Positions 52,854 to 61,071 of a stretch of 64,000 bases of DNA are shown piece by piece. Under the pieces are notes generated by a model. It was not told the DNA's origin and ran no database searches. It saw only the letters and a list, made by a program, of their open reading frames with translations. The stretch is from Desulfosporosinus metallidurans (GTDB lineage Bacteria > Bacillota > Desulfitobacteriia > Desulfitobacteriales > Desulfitobacteriaceae): positions 1 through 64,000 of the forward strand of contig NZ_MLBF01000014.1 in NCBI RefSeq assembly GCF_001936615.1, given 5' to 3'. The translations under genes and the position numbers were made by a program. Position 1 is the stretch's first letter. Each line of letters starts with the position of its first letter.

Positions 52854-53531
52854 GTGGCTGATTCAGACGTGGATCAAAACAGGACGCAAATCCCCCGCTA
52901 TTATCCTTATTATGGAGTTCCTCCCTTAAACCCCAGCATTATTCGCGGTTATAAGCCATCACTTCCAAATGCACCGAATTGTGTTCCTCCAGCCAAACAG
53001 AACGTCCCTTTGAACACAACGATCGATCTAGACTATTGGAGATCGTTATCTCCTGCGCTCATTGGTGCAGGCGGGGCGATTTTCCTAAGCTTATTCTCAG
53101 GGAATGATCGTTTGATAAAACGCTTTGAAGGGCCCCTGTTTAAACTTACTATCGTAGGATATTCTATCTTTGCTACGATTGCAATTTCTTCTTGCATTTC
53201 TGATATCGTGACAGACTCTAAAACTCCCCACGATCACTTAGTCTATCCAATCGGGGGAGCCCTTGTCTCGATTATTTTACTTTTTGCCGCCGATTATCTT
53301 TTGCTCTACCGATTCTTTCCCGAAAGTTTCAAAGGGGATGTGGGGGATGACTTTTGGACTCAACTCTTCTCATTCATATATTTGAGCATTACAAGTATTG
53401 CTACTGGGAACTTAGGTGACATTATGCCGGCAAATCTTACTGCACGTGCCCTTATCGCCACTGAAATAGCCTTTTACCTGTTTACCATGGCTACAGGAAT
53501 CCAGCTCCTCCTTGCTCAAAGAATTAAGTAG
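52854..53531 (+). CDS. Ion-channel-like membrane protein with an atypical selectivity filter
   Basis: A 225-residue protein. A Pro/Tyr-rich N-terminal part (about 1-60) comes before four hydrophobic segments. The last two frame a pore-loop-like stretch (FSFIYLSITSIATGNLGDI), placed like the K+ channel filter but lacking the usual GYG; TGNLGD takes its place. It resembles the two-helix Ion_trans_2 channel family. The GTG start at 52854 has only AAAG upstream, and a GTG five codons later has AAGGTGG 11 bases upstream. Ion selectivity cannot be told. Confidence 0.6.
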   Translation: MADSDVDQNRTQIPRYYPYYGVPPLNPSIIRGYKPSLPNAPNCVPPAKQNVPLNTTIDLDYWRSLSPALIGAGGAIFLSLFSGNDRLIKRFEGPLFKLTIVGYSIFATIAISSCISDIVTDSKTPHDHLVYPIGGALVSIILLFAADYLLLYRFFPESFKGDVGDDFWTQLFSFIYLSITSIATGNLGDIMPANLTARALIATEIAFYLFTMATGIQLLLAQRIK

Positions 53532-53538
53532 ACTTTTG

Positions 53539-53575
53539 CAAGCTCCCTGTGTTTTGAAATACTAGGGGGCTTCTT
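53539..53575 (+). terminator. Terminator after the channel-like gene
   Basis: GCAAGCTCCCT pairs with AGGGGGCTTCTTG, followed by TAATTTC, just past the stop codon. The pairing is imperfect. Confidence 0.6.
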
Positions 53576-53616
53576 GTAATTTCTAAATTGATTAGCCAAC
53601 CGAAAACATCTATAGA

Positions 53617-53643
53617 AAAGCCCTTCGATTTTCATCGAGGGCT
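53617..53643 (-). terminator. Terminator of the small Gln/Gly-rich protein gene
   Basis: On the minus strand AGCCCTCGAT and ATCGAAGGGCT form a stem with one bulge, followed by TTTTC. Confidence 0.7.
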
Positions 53644-53662
53644 CGGAATAAGCCTATGATTT

Positions 53663-53929
53663 TTACTTCAGTTTACGACTAAACTTGCTGAATAATTCTT
53701 TTATCCCTCCGCTTTTCTTTGGTGGTGCTTGGACATTCAGAGTGTTCACAAGATTCCCAGCTCCCCCTTGTTGATTCAGGCCTTGAAAACCCCCTCCTTG
53801 AATCATTCCAGGGAAATTCATACCCCGTTTCTGCATAAAGCGTTCCAGCCCTCGCATGGGAAATTGATTTTGTCCCATGAATTGCTGCATAGTTTGGTTG
53901 TTTAAGATGTTAAATCCTCTCAACGGCAT
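53663..53929 (-). CDS. Small Gln/Gly/Met-rich protein, possibly spore-associated
   Basis: An 88-residue protein with an N-terminal half rich in Met, Gln, Asn and Phe (NNQTMQQFMGQNQFPMRGL), a Gly/Gln middle (MIQGGGFQGLNQQGG) and a basic end (KELFSKFSRKLK). No known domain. The composition and the two YjcZ-like genes next to it suggest a sporulation or coat role, which is only inference. GGGGG lies ten bases before the ATG and a terminator follows. Confidence 0.6.
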   Translation of the reverse strand: MPLRGFNILNNQTMQQFMGQNQFPMRGLERFMQKRGMNFPGMIQGGGFQGLNQQGGAGNLVNTLNVQAPPKKSGGIKELFSKFSRKLK

Positions 53930-54028
53930 ATACCATTCACCCCCTTGTATCCTATTTTATTCCAATATATTTTGCTTCTCGGCAAACTCAGTATTCTATT
54001 TGTCACGACTCTGATACAAAGATAGAAA

Positions 54029-54050
54029 AAAGGGCCCTGAATGAGCCCTT
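54029..54050 (-). terminator. Terminator of the YjcZ-like pair
   Basis: On the minus strand AAGGGC and GCCCTT form a stem (loop nine bases) followed by six T. Confidence 0.75.
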
Positions 54051-54072
54051 ACTTTTCTTCCAACTTCGATTC

Positions 54073-54201
54073 TTAAAAGATAACGCCCAAAGCAATCAAG
54101 ATTAAAATCGCGATCGCAATAATTCCTACACCTATTCCTCTACCAACGGGAGCAACAGGAGCAACTACATGACAACATGCACCGCCACCATATCCGTACA
54201 T
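54073..54201 (-). CDS. YjcZ-like sporulation mini-protein 1
   Basis: A 42-residue protein, read directly from the sequence: a Gly/Tyr/Cys-rich start (MYGYGGGACCHVVAP), a short linker and one C-terminal hydrophobic helix (IIAIAILILIALGVIF). This is the layout of the YjcZ family of small sporulation-linked membrane proteins of Bacilli and Clostridia. A perfect AAGGAGG lies seven bases before the ATG. The next gene upstream encodes a second member. Confidence 0.8.
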   Translation of the reverse strand: MYGYGGGACCHVVAPVAPVGRGIGVGIIAIAILILIALGVIF

Positions 54202-54223
54202 AGCAATACCTCCTTCTTTTAAT

Positions 54224-54331
54224 CTAGAATACTATTCCCATTGCGATAAGAAGCAAAATTATTACAACCACGACTGCAATACCAGCTCCAACACCGCCAC
54301 CAAAACTAGCTCCGCCGGCTCCAAATGCCAT
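54224..54331 (-). CDS. YjcZ-like sporulation mini-protein 2
   Basis: A 35-residue protein with a Gly/Ala-rich start (MAFGAGGASFGGGVGAG) and a hydrophobic helix (IAVVVVIILLLIAMGIVF). AAGGGGGG lies about eight bases before the ATG at 54331. It is 22 bases before the other mini-protein gene, so the two are likely co-transcribed and share the terminator at 54029. Confidence 0.78.
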   Translation of the reverse strand: MAFGAGGASFGGGVGAGIAVVVVIILLLIAMGIVF

Positions 54332-54431
54332 TTTGAATCCCCCCTTCATCCTGAACTTACCTGGTCTTATACAGGATACGCACACCGTAATCGTTTTGTT
54401 CCAAATTTTACCAACTATGAAGTGCAAATGA

Positions 54432-54464
54432 GTGCAAGTTCAGGGACGGTTCTTAAACTTGCAT
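54432..54464. repeat. REP-like palindrome, GTGCAAGT-arm type
   Basis: Arms TGCAAGTT and AACTTGCA enclose CAGGGACGGTTCTTA. It lies between the glnB terminator and the YjcZ-like pair. Confidence 0.78.
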
Positions 54465-54488
54465 AGATCCGTTGTTTGCTTAAATGAG

Positions 54489-54533
54489 AAAGACCATTAT
54501 CCCAGCTCAAGGGATAACGGTCTTTGGTTTTTT
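54489..54533. terminator. Hairpin terminator between glnB and the YjcZ-like pair
   Basis: Arms AAAGACCATTATCCC and GGGATAACGGTCTTT (one mismatch), with a run of eight T on the plus-strand side only. On the minus strand, where glnB lies, the tail is weak, so the orientation is odd; it may stop plus-strand read-through. Confidence 0.7.
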
Positions 54534-54542
54534 TTGCATGTT

Positions 54543-54881
54543 CTATAATGCTTGTTCTCCAGTGGCACCTGTTCTTATCGTATAGGCATTTTCTATAGCA
54601 GATACAAAGATTTTTCCGTCCCCAATTTCCCCAGTTCTTGCCTCTTTGGCAATGACTTGGATGATTTCTTCCACGTATTTGTCCATCACGACGATTTCAA
54701 TCTTCACCTTTGGAATAAGGTGTACGGTATATTCCACGCCGCGATAAACTTGAGTATGCCCCTTCTGTTTACCACAACCGATCACCTGGGTCACGGTCAA
54801 ACCGTTAACTCCATGAGTGCCCAACGCATCTTTCACGTTGTCCAGCTTTCCTGGACGAATGATTGCCTCAATTTTTTTCAT
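54543..54881 (-). CDS. glnB: P-II nitrogen regulatory protein
   Basis: A 112-residue PII protein (MKKIEAIIRPGKLDNVKDAL). The T-loop has Y51 in VYRGVEY, the usual modification site in other bacteria, and GDGKIFVSAIENAYTIRTG forms the ATP/C-loop part. It senses 2-oxoglutarate and ATP/ADP and would bind and block AmtB. It lies after amtB, but REP DNA lies between. GGAGGGG is seven bases before the ATG; the longer frame to 54920 is not needed. Confidence 0.93.
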   Translation of the reverse strand: MKKIEAIIRPGKLDNVKDALGTHGVNGLTVTQVIGCGKQKGHTQVYRGVEYTVHLIPKVKIEIVVMDKYVEEIIQVIAKEARTGEIGDGKIFVSAIENAYTIRTGATGEQAL

Positions 54882-54920
54882 ATTAAACCCCTCCAAATAC
54901 GATTTTGCAAGCCTATGCAA

Positions 54921-54995
54921 GTTTGCAAGTTTGGGGACGGTTCTCGACTTGCATTTTCACCGATGCAAGTCTCGAGAACCGTCCCTGACTTGCAC
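54921..54995. repeat. Inverted pair of REP-like palindromes between amtB and glnB
   Basis: The first copy (TTTGCAAGTTTGGGGACGGTT onwards, to ACTTGCA) and the second (TGCAAGTCTCGAGAACCGTC onwards, to ACTTGCA) have opposite core orientation, so the whole can fold as one large hairpin or as two small ones. A stray GCAAGCCTATGCAAG lies just left of them. Confidence 0.82.
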
Positions 54996-55012
54996 CCACA
55001 CGACTTGCGCGT

Positions 55013-56242
55013 CTAGATGAATTCTGAATAAGCCGTTTCTCCGTGTAAGGACAAATCCAAGCCTGTTGATTCTTGTTCGTCACTGACTCGCAGTTTCATC
55101 ACAAGGCCTATGGCTTTTAAAATTATGAATGTGGCTAACACGGTAAACGCCACCGTAATCAAAACACTCACTGCCTGAATCCCCAAAAGTGAAGCATTCC
55201 CATAGAAGAGACCATCCGCACCTGCCGAATTGATGGTCTTGGTGGCAAATATCCCCGTTGCCAAGGCTCCCCAAGTCCCGCCAATCCCATGGCAGCCAAA
55301 GGCATCCAAGGCATCATCATATCCAAACTTAGCCTTCATCAAGCTGATCGCTAGATAACAAACCGTTCCTCCGACCAAACCGATAAATATGGAGGAGAGC
55401 GGAGTTACAAACCCTGCGCCCGGTGTTATTGCTACTAACCCGGCAACCGCACCACTAGCTGCACCCAAGACGGTGGATTTTCCTCTATGAAAGCGTTCCA
55501 CTACTGCCCAGGCCATTGCTGCAGAAGCTGCGGCTGTATTTGTATTTACAAAAGCCATACCCGCTAAACCATTCGCCCCCAGAGCACTCCCCGCATTAAA
55601 TCCAAACCAACCAAACCAAAGAAGTCCAGCTCCTAAAACAGTCATTGGGATGTGGTGTGGCGCCATGGATTCTTTGCCCAGTCCTTTACGTTTGCCGAGC
55701 AACAGGGCGGCTATCAAGGCAGAGTATCCCGAACTAATATGAACTACATTTCCTCCTGCAAAATCCAAGGCGCCTAGGGTCCTTAAGAAACCACCGACAC
55801 CCCAGACCCAATGGGCCAACGGATCGTAGACAAAGGTTGCCCACAAAAGAACGAATACGACGAACGCCGGAAAACGCATCCGTTCTGCGATAGAACCACT
55901 TATCAAGGCCGGGGTGATGACAGCAAACATCATTTGAAACGCCATAAAGACAATCGCTGGAATAGTTGCTGCGTAATCCGCATTGGGATCTACCCCAACT
56001 CCACTCAACCCCAACCAGTTTAAGCTACCAATAATGCCGTGATAGTCCGGCCCAAAGGCCAAAGTATATCCCACTAAAATCCACTGTACAGAGATGATAC
56101 CGATGACAATCCAACTATGCATGAGGGTACTGAGAACGTTCTTTTTACGTACCATACCACCGTAAAAGAGTGCTAAACCGGGCGTCATAAGAAAAACCAG
56201 TGCTGTCGAGATCAAAATAAACCCTGTATCTCCCGTATCCAT
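55013..56242 (-). CDS. amtB: Ammonium transporter
   Basis: A 409-residue Amt family protein with 11 expected helices. FMTPGLALFYGGMVRKKNVL, FAGGNVVHISSGYSAL, HHIPMTVLGAGLLWFGWFGF (first pore His) and DAFGCHGIGGTWGALATGIF (second pore His) are all present. It takes up ammonium when nitrogen is low. It precedes glnB, the usual pairing. ATG 56242 has GAGGAGG six to seven bases upstream. Confidence 0.95.
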   Translation of the reverse strand: MDTGDTGFILISTALVFLMTPGLALFYGGMVRKKNVLSTLMHSWIVIGIISVQWILVGYTLAFGPDYHGIIGSLNWLGLSGVGVDPNADYAATIPAIVFMAFQMMFAVITPALISGSIAERMRFPAFVVFVLLWATFVYDPLAHWVWGVGGFLRTLGALDFAGGNVVHISSGYSALIAALLLGKRKGLGKESMAPHHIPMTVLGAGLLWFGWFGFNAGSALGANGLAGMAFVNTNTAAASAAMAWAVVERFHRGKSTVLGAASGAVAGLVAITPGAGFVTPLSSIFIGLVGGTVCYLAISLMKAKFGYDDALDAFGCHGIGGTWGALATGIFATKTINSAGADGLFYGNASLLGIQAVSVLITVAFTVLATFIILKAIGLVMKLRVSDEQESTGLDLSLHGETAYSEFI

Positions 56243-56268
56243 ACTATTCCTCCTCACCAAAATAAATA

Positions 56269-56304
56269 GCGCTTTGAGCTACTCCTTAGAGTAACTCAAA
56301 GCGC
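56269..56304 (-). promoter_or_regulatory. Leader hairpin before amtB
   Basis: Arms GCGCTTTGAG and CTCAAAGCGC with inner ACTC/GAGT pairs. On the minus strand a TATTTATTTT tract follows. It may end the transcript of the small gene at 56.4 kb or act as an amtB leader attenuator. Confidence 0.5.
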
Positions 56305-56448
56305 CATTGCTTTGCTTTCATTTTGTCTTAACCCATGGGTCTTCGGCTGTGCACACCTTATGTTTGATATTCTAGCACGGAGATAAACATACTTGCAATA
56401 CCTTTATTGCATGAATCCTGTATACCTTCTAAAATAGCTTACGACGAA

Positions 56449-56589
56449 CTACCCCTCGCCTATTTTTTCCAGAATGACCTTAATCCGCGCACGTTCACGT
56501 TCTGCAAACACTCCCCCTTCAAGCCCTTTCATGTAACGCACCAATGCCACCTCGATGATTTCCAGCTCGTGAGCTGTAAACTCGATCAT
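56449..56589 (-). CDS. Small helical protein of unknown function
   Basis: A 46-residue protein that looks fully helical (EFTAHELEIIEVALVRYMKG; RERARIKVILEKIG). AAGGGGGAG lies just before the ATG at 56589; upstream codons in the same frame have no ribosome site. Similar short proteins occur in Desulfosporosinus-type genomes as I recall, without a known role. Confidence 0.55.
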   Translation of the reverse strand: MIEFTAHELEIIEVALVRYMKGLEGGVFAERERARIKVILEKIGEG

Positions 56590-56716
56590 TACTCTCCCCC
56601 TTAATTTTTTTTTGCAGAATCCAAACATAAAGTTCTGCTCAAAATTACATATGCGCGTCGATAGACAACAGACCACTAATCTAGGGGATAACTGTTGTCT
56701 ATACCTCTCCCTTTAC

Positions 56717-58039
56717 TTAATGGGGAAATTGAGCAATAACTGGCACCAGTACCGGCATAATGATGGGGGCATAGACGAAATCCAGGAATAAGAACAAGAT
56801 TAACCCCACTATCCCACCGATCATGGACCCATTGATCCGGATCCATTGAAGATCGTTCCCCGCCTTCTCTTCGATAAATTGATTGAGGTCCTGATCCGTA
56901 TATGCAGCAAGGGTCTCCCTAACCATATTCCCGATCATGTCATGTTCATTTTGAATCACTCGACACAAGGTATCCGTGATAAATGAATTCATCGTTTCTT
57001 GAAGCACCATGTTTTCTTGAACGTTAACCCAATATTTTTCAACATAAGGATACACCGCCTGATAGAGTGCATTCGGCTCCAAAGGAGTTGAGGGAGAAGC
57101 AGCAAGCTCTAATGCTGTCTGCAGGAAACTCTCTAGAAGCCTTTCAAACAAAGCGTCATCCAATACGTCGTTCTTCAACAGCTCAACTTGGGCCGCAAAT
57201 CCGGGATCAAAACTTAATCTCGCTAGGGAGTTCAGCAAAGTCTCTTTTAGGTTTACACGCAAAGGATGCTTATGGTCTTGAAGATTACGCAAAGTTAGAA
57301 GCAACTCCACTTGCAAAGCATCAGCAGCGTCTTCAAGATTTAATCCGTCTGACATCTCTACAAAACCCATCAGGGTGCGTAAAATTGATCCCCCATTGCT
57401 TACTTTCTCTTCTTTGATTTCCTCGAGATAACGGAAAATAACCTCACGTGTTTCCCCTTCTGATGCTTTATCCCACAATCCTTCAGCTAACCGATCTAAC
57501 CCTTGGTCGATATACCCATGTTTTAAAGCCCATCCACTGGCCGCCTGCACCTTTGGCGTTAGCTTCCAAGCCTTCGCTTTAGGACGCAAAAACTCAGCAA
57601 GCTTCTCAGCAAGCTGGTCAGATTCCTGTTTTTCTGCATAACGGCGGATATAAGCCACAAGCTTGTCCGTAAGATAAACCGATCCGCCTTGCTTCTCCAC
57701 GTAGTTAAGAAGGGCATCAGAAAAAGGGATTCCCTCAATCTTCTTGCGAATCACATCCACGCGCAGGAGCTCTTTTTGCACCATGGACGCCACTGCTTCA
57801 ATGACCTTTTCCCGGTTACGAGGGATCAGGGCAGTATGATAGCCCCAGCCCAACGGCTTCTTGAAAATCGCCGTTACCGCAAACCAATCGGCGATTCCAC
57901 CCACTAAGGCTGCTTCCGAAACAAAGTATATTAGCCTAATTCCAAAGATATTAGGGTTGAAATGCTCTAACAGCGCCGCAACCAGGAAAAGACCAAAAAC
58001 AGCGGCTAATGTAATATTTGCCTTTCTTTTATAATTCAT
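56717..58039 (-). CDS. DUF445 membrane-associated protein B
   Basis: A 440-residue DUF445 (YjiN-like) protein. An N-terminal membrane hairpin (ITLAAVFGLFLVAALLEHF; ALVGGIADWFAVTAIFKKPL), a long helical middle, and a C-terminal helix (INGSMIGGIVGLILFLFLDF) are seen. The family is conserved across bacteria but has no settled function. Its start overlaps the stop of the second DUF445 gene by four bases (ATGA). Confidence 0.85.
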   Translation of the reverse strand: MNYKRKANITLAAVFGLFLVAALLEHFNPNIFGIRLIYFVSEAALVGGIADWFAVTAIFKKPLGWGYHTALIPRNREKVIEAVASMVQKELLRVDVIRKKIEGIPFSDALLNYVEKQGGSVYLTDKLVAYIRRYAEKQESDQLAEKLAEFLRPKAKAWKLTPKVQAASGWALKHGYIDQGLDRLAEGLWDKASEGETREVIFRYLEEIKEEKVSNGGSILRTLMGFVEMSDGLNLEDAADALQVELLLTLRNLQDHKHPLRVNLKETLLNSLARLSFDPGFAAQVELLKNDVLDDALFERLLESFLQTALELAASPSTPLEPNALYQAVYPYVEKYWVNVQENMVLQETMNSFITDTLCRVIQNEHDMIGNMVRETLAAYTDQDLNQFIEEKAGNDLQWIRINGSMIGGIVGLILFLFLDFVYAPIIMPVLVPVIAQFPH

Positions 58040-59259
58040 CGGAACACCACCCCTAACACGTAGATGATCATTCCAACCAGACCGCCTACTACAGACCCAT
58101 TAATCCGAATCATCTGCAGGTCGTTACCAGCTTTGTCCTCAATCAGCTCTACGAGCATGTCATTGGTCAGGGGTTCTAACCCTTCACGGACCATTCGTCC
58201 AATTGTGTTATGATGATAGCCGATCTGTTTTTCGAGGAAACCTTTAACCCCTTCATCCACTTTCAACCTCAGTTCAAGATTTTGCTCAAATTTTCCTAAG
58301 TAACTGTCCCAATTGTTCGTTATCTTAGCAAGAAATCGCTCGCTAAAAGCCAGCGGATTTTCCCTGCTTCCCTTTAACTCCAGGTTTTCCAAGCCCTCAT
58401 CTAAAGCCTCTAGGATAAAAAGGTTGACACGTTCTTGAAGCGAAGACTTTGTCCTAAGGTCCAACACAAAGCGGAGCAATGAATCCTTCAACCACCGCTC
58501 AACCGTACCATCCTGTAATGCAGCCATGATCTTTCCTTGGAGCCCTTGCGCTAGAACAGAGGGTGAGGGAAGAAATTTTCCGACCAATTTTCGCGTGGGA
58601 TTGTCTCCGCCATACCTTGCCAAGGCTGCTTCCATCATGTCCTGGAGTGCAACACTTACTGAAGGTTGATCCACAAATTCATGAATTGCCCGGCAAATAG
58701 CAGTCAACACCCGGTCAACATCTCCGTGTTCCGACGAGAATTGGATAAGCTCAGCAAGAATTTGGGAAATGTTGATACTCTCCAAGTTTTTGTGTAACAC
58801 GACCGACGCGCATCTCTTTAACTCATCCGGTTCAAGCTGGGAGACCATATCCTCAGCGAGATTGGTTAGTGTGAGATTCACAGTCTTCCGAACGTCCTGT
58901 TCAGTAAATATTCTAATTAATACACTGGAAAAATCCCATTCGGACAGTTTTCGGCGGAGGACATCTTGCGAAAGTAATTCATGCTGTACCATATCTGCCA
59001 GGGCAGCGAAAATTCGTTCCCGATTCTGAGGAATTATCTCTGTCCGAATTACTTTACTGGGCCGAATTCCCAAGGGGCGTCGAAAAAGCGCGGTTACTGC
59101 GAACCAATCAGCAAGCCCCCCGATCATCCCAGCACTACATCCACTGGAGATGAGTCCGCCCACAAAACCAGTATGAAAAGGGTAACTTAACAAAAATCCA
59201 AGGGTAATGCCCCCTAGGGTGAGGTTAGCACTCTGGGTATTATTTTTTTCTTTTGCCAT
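58036..59259 (-). CDS. DUF445 membrane-associated protein A
   Basis: A 407-residue paralogue of the downstream protein with the same plan: GMIGGLADWFAVTALFRRPLG near the N terminus, a long helical centre, and DLQMIRINGSVVGGLVGMII at the end. Both share the AGNDLQ(M/W)IRINGS motif. The two overlapping genes probably make a hetero-complex at the membrane; this is inference. Confidence 0.85.
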   Translation of the reverse strand: MAKEKNNTQSANLTLGGITLGFLLSYPFHTGFVGGLISSGCSAGMIGGLADWFAVTALFRRPLGIRPSKVIRTEIIPQNRERIFAALADMVQHELLSQDVLRRKLSEWDFSSVLIRIFTEQDVRKTVNLTLTNLAEDMVSQLEPDELKRCASVVLHKNLESINISQILAELIQFSSEHGDVDRVLTAICRAIHEFVDQPSVSVALQDMMEAALARYGGDNPTRKLVGKFLPSPSVLAQGLQGKIMAALQDGTVERWLKDSLLRFVLDLRTKSSLQERVNLFILEALDEGLENLELKGSRENPLAFSERFLAKITNNWDSYLGKFEQNLELRLKVDEGVKGFLEKQIGYHHNTIGRMVREGLEPLTNDMLVELIEDKAGNDLQMIRINGSVVGGLVGMIIYVLGVVFR

Positions 59260-59315
59260 TTTTATTCCACCTGCATTTTCCTTGCACGTTCATTCATCCT
59301 ATTTTAGTCCATTTT

Positions 59316-60506
59316 CTATTCTTGTACCAGTGGCGGGTGTGCATTTACTTTAATTTTACTGCCAAAGAGTAAAACGATCAGCACTAACAGGGCCGCTCCG
59401 GTAACATAAGGTAAGCCCATACCTATTCCGAAAAGGGCTCCGCCGGTCACAGGACCCAAAATTCTCCCTAAACTTGCAAAGGATTGAAAGAGGCCTAGGG
59501 AGGCGCCTTGTCCTTGCGTGCTTTGTTTAGTAACGAGACTAGAGCTGGTTGGCACCATCAAGGAATTCCCCACCATAAAGACCACAGTGGACGCTACTAA
59601 AAAAATGATGTTCTTATAATCTGCCGATAGAATGATGAGTAAAAGACCCACCGCACATAAGACCGCCCCGGTGTTCACGAGCTTAGCATCTCCAAACTTC
59701 TTGACTAATTTGCCAATAAGTCCACCTTGGACAATGACTGCGAAGATACCCAAAATGGCAAATGTGATCCCCATGTCCCGAGGACCGAAGCCCACCTTCG
59801 CTGCTGCCAGTAAGGCAAAGGTACTCTCAAACATGGACATGGTAAAGCTCAAGACAAAATTAAAGGCAAAAAGTGCAAACAAGGGGTCTTGCAATACGGC
59901 TAAAGTAAGCCTAGGCCTTTTACGGCCCGAAAGGGCTGAGATTGGTTGCTTCAGGGATTCTGGCAGAAATGCCCAAGTGAACGGCATAAGCAATAAAGCC
60001 AACCCTCCCGCCACAAAGAAAGGCAAAGAAAAACTGTAGTGACCGAGCAAGCCGCCTAGGGCTGGACCGAAGATCATGCCAAGCCCCATCGCTGCTCCAA
60101 TCAACCCCATCCCCTTCGAACGTTCCTCACCTTCCGTAATATCCGCTAAATAGGCCATGGCCGTTGGTAGTGTCGCTGAGGAGACCATTCCCGAAAGAGC
60201 ACGAATTCCAATCAGCAAATATAGATTGTTCACCACCCCGAACATTAGAAAGGTTAGACCATACCCGCTCAGTCCGATAAGAATAACCGGTCGTCTACCT
60301 ATACGATCGGACAGCCTACCCCAAACGGGTGCGAAAAAAAACTGCATGATGGAATAGGCAGACATAAAGATTCCTAGTGAAAGTGCTCCCCCGCCTAGCT
60401 TAGTTACAAAGAATGGAAGGATGGGAATCACGATCCCAAATCCCACCATGACTAGAAACTGAATAATTAGTAAGATTACCATTGGACCCATCAGTTTTTT
60501 CCGCAT
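59316..60506 (-). CDS. MFS efflux transporter
   Basis: A 396-residue major-facilitator protein with 12 helices. The motif A segment is FAPVWGRLSDRIGRRPVILIG, and GMVSSATLPTAMAYLADIT and GLGMIFGPALGGLLG (motif C-like) follow. It is likely a drug/proton antiporter of the TetA/Bmr type. A MarR gene lies just upstream on the same strand, which fits inducible efflux. Confidence 0.9.
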   Translation of the reverse strand: MRKKLMGPMVILLIIQFLVMVGFGIVIPILPFFVTKLGGGALSLGIFMSAYSIMQFFFAPVWGRLSDRIGRRPVILIGLSGYGLTFLMFGVVNNLYLLIGIRALSGMVSSATLPTAMAYLADITEGEERSKGMGLIGAAMGLGMIFGPALGGLLGHYSFSLPFFVAGGLALLLMPFTWAFLPESLKQPISALSGRKRPRLTLAVLQDPLFALFAFNFVLSFTMSMFESTFALLAAAKVGFGPRDMGITFAILGIFAVIVQGGLIGKLVKKFGDAKLVNTGAVLCAVGLLLIILSADYKNIIFLVASTVVFMVGNSLMVPTSSSLVTKQSTQGQGASLGLFQSFASLGRILGPVTGGALFGIGMGLPYVTGAALLVLIVLLFGSKIKVNAHPPLVQE

Positions 60507-60573
60507 TTAAAAAACTCCTATTTCTTCATATTCTGTTCTAACGTTTGGATTAACAAAGGATTCCAATAAAGAG

Positions 60574-61026
60574 TCACTCCTTATCTGCTGCTAAACTATC
60601 CAGCACAGCGTTCAACTGTTCTAAGGCTTTATTAAGTTCCGCCACTTGAAGGGCATCTAGTTTTTTAAAGATCCGGACAAACTTTGTTTCTCTTTCCTTT
60701 TCAAAAGCATTTAAGGGCTCAATTCCTTGAGGAGAGAGTTGGATAAGGACCACTCGACGATCTTCCTCGCTACGAGTTCGTGTAATGAACCCTAACTTAT
60801 AAAGGCGATCCACAAATCCAGTGACTGCCCCCAACGTAATCCCTAACTGTTGTGCAATATCAGAGGGTGTACAGGTTTCTCTACGTTGCAAATATTTCAG
60901 AAACATCATTTGATGCATGGATAATTCGCTCTCTTTAGGCATCAGGTAATATTGATACTTTTTCCAAACCCTCCTAAATAGAAGGTCTGTCTCTTCCATG
61001 AGAGCAACTTCTTTTTCTTCGATCAC
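60574..61026 (-). CDS. MarR-family transcriptional regulator
   Basis: A 150-residue winged-helix protein (LSMHQMMFLKYLQRRETC; PSDIAQQLGITLGAVTGFVDRLYKLGFITR, the recognition helix; RSEEDRRVVLIQLS, the wing). It should repress itself and the MFS gene 67 bases downstream until a ligand binds. The start is a GTG at 61026 with TAGGAG about nine bases upstream. Confidence 0.9.
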   Translation of the reverse strand: MIEEKEVALMEETDLLFRRVWKKYQYYLMPKESELSMHQMMFLKYLQRRETCTPSDIAQQLGITLGAVTGFVDRLYKLGFITRTRSEEDRRVVLIQLSPQGIEPLNAFEKERETKFVRIFKKLDALQVAELNKALEQLNAVLDSLAADKE

Positions 61027-61071
61027 GGGTTATCACTCCTAACTTCTGCAATACAGCTGTTCAAGCGGATT

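Noticed and set aside
21499..54995. CRISPR array from the recurring GGGACGGTTCT repeats
   Set aside because: The copies are scattered over tens of kilobases, lack regular spacers and no cas genes are present. They are REP-like palindromes.
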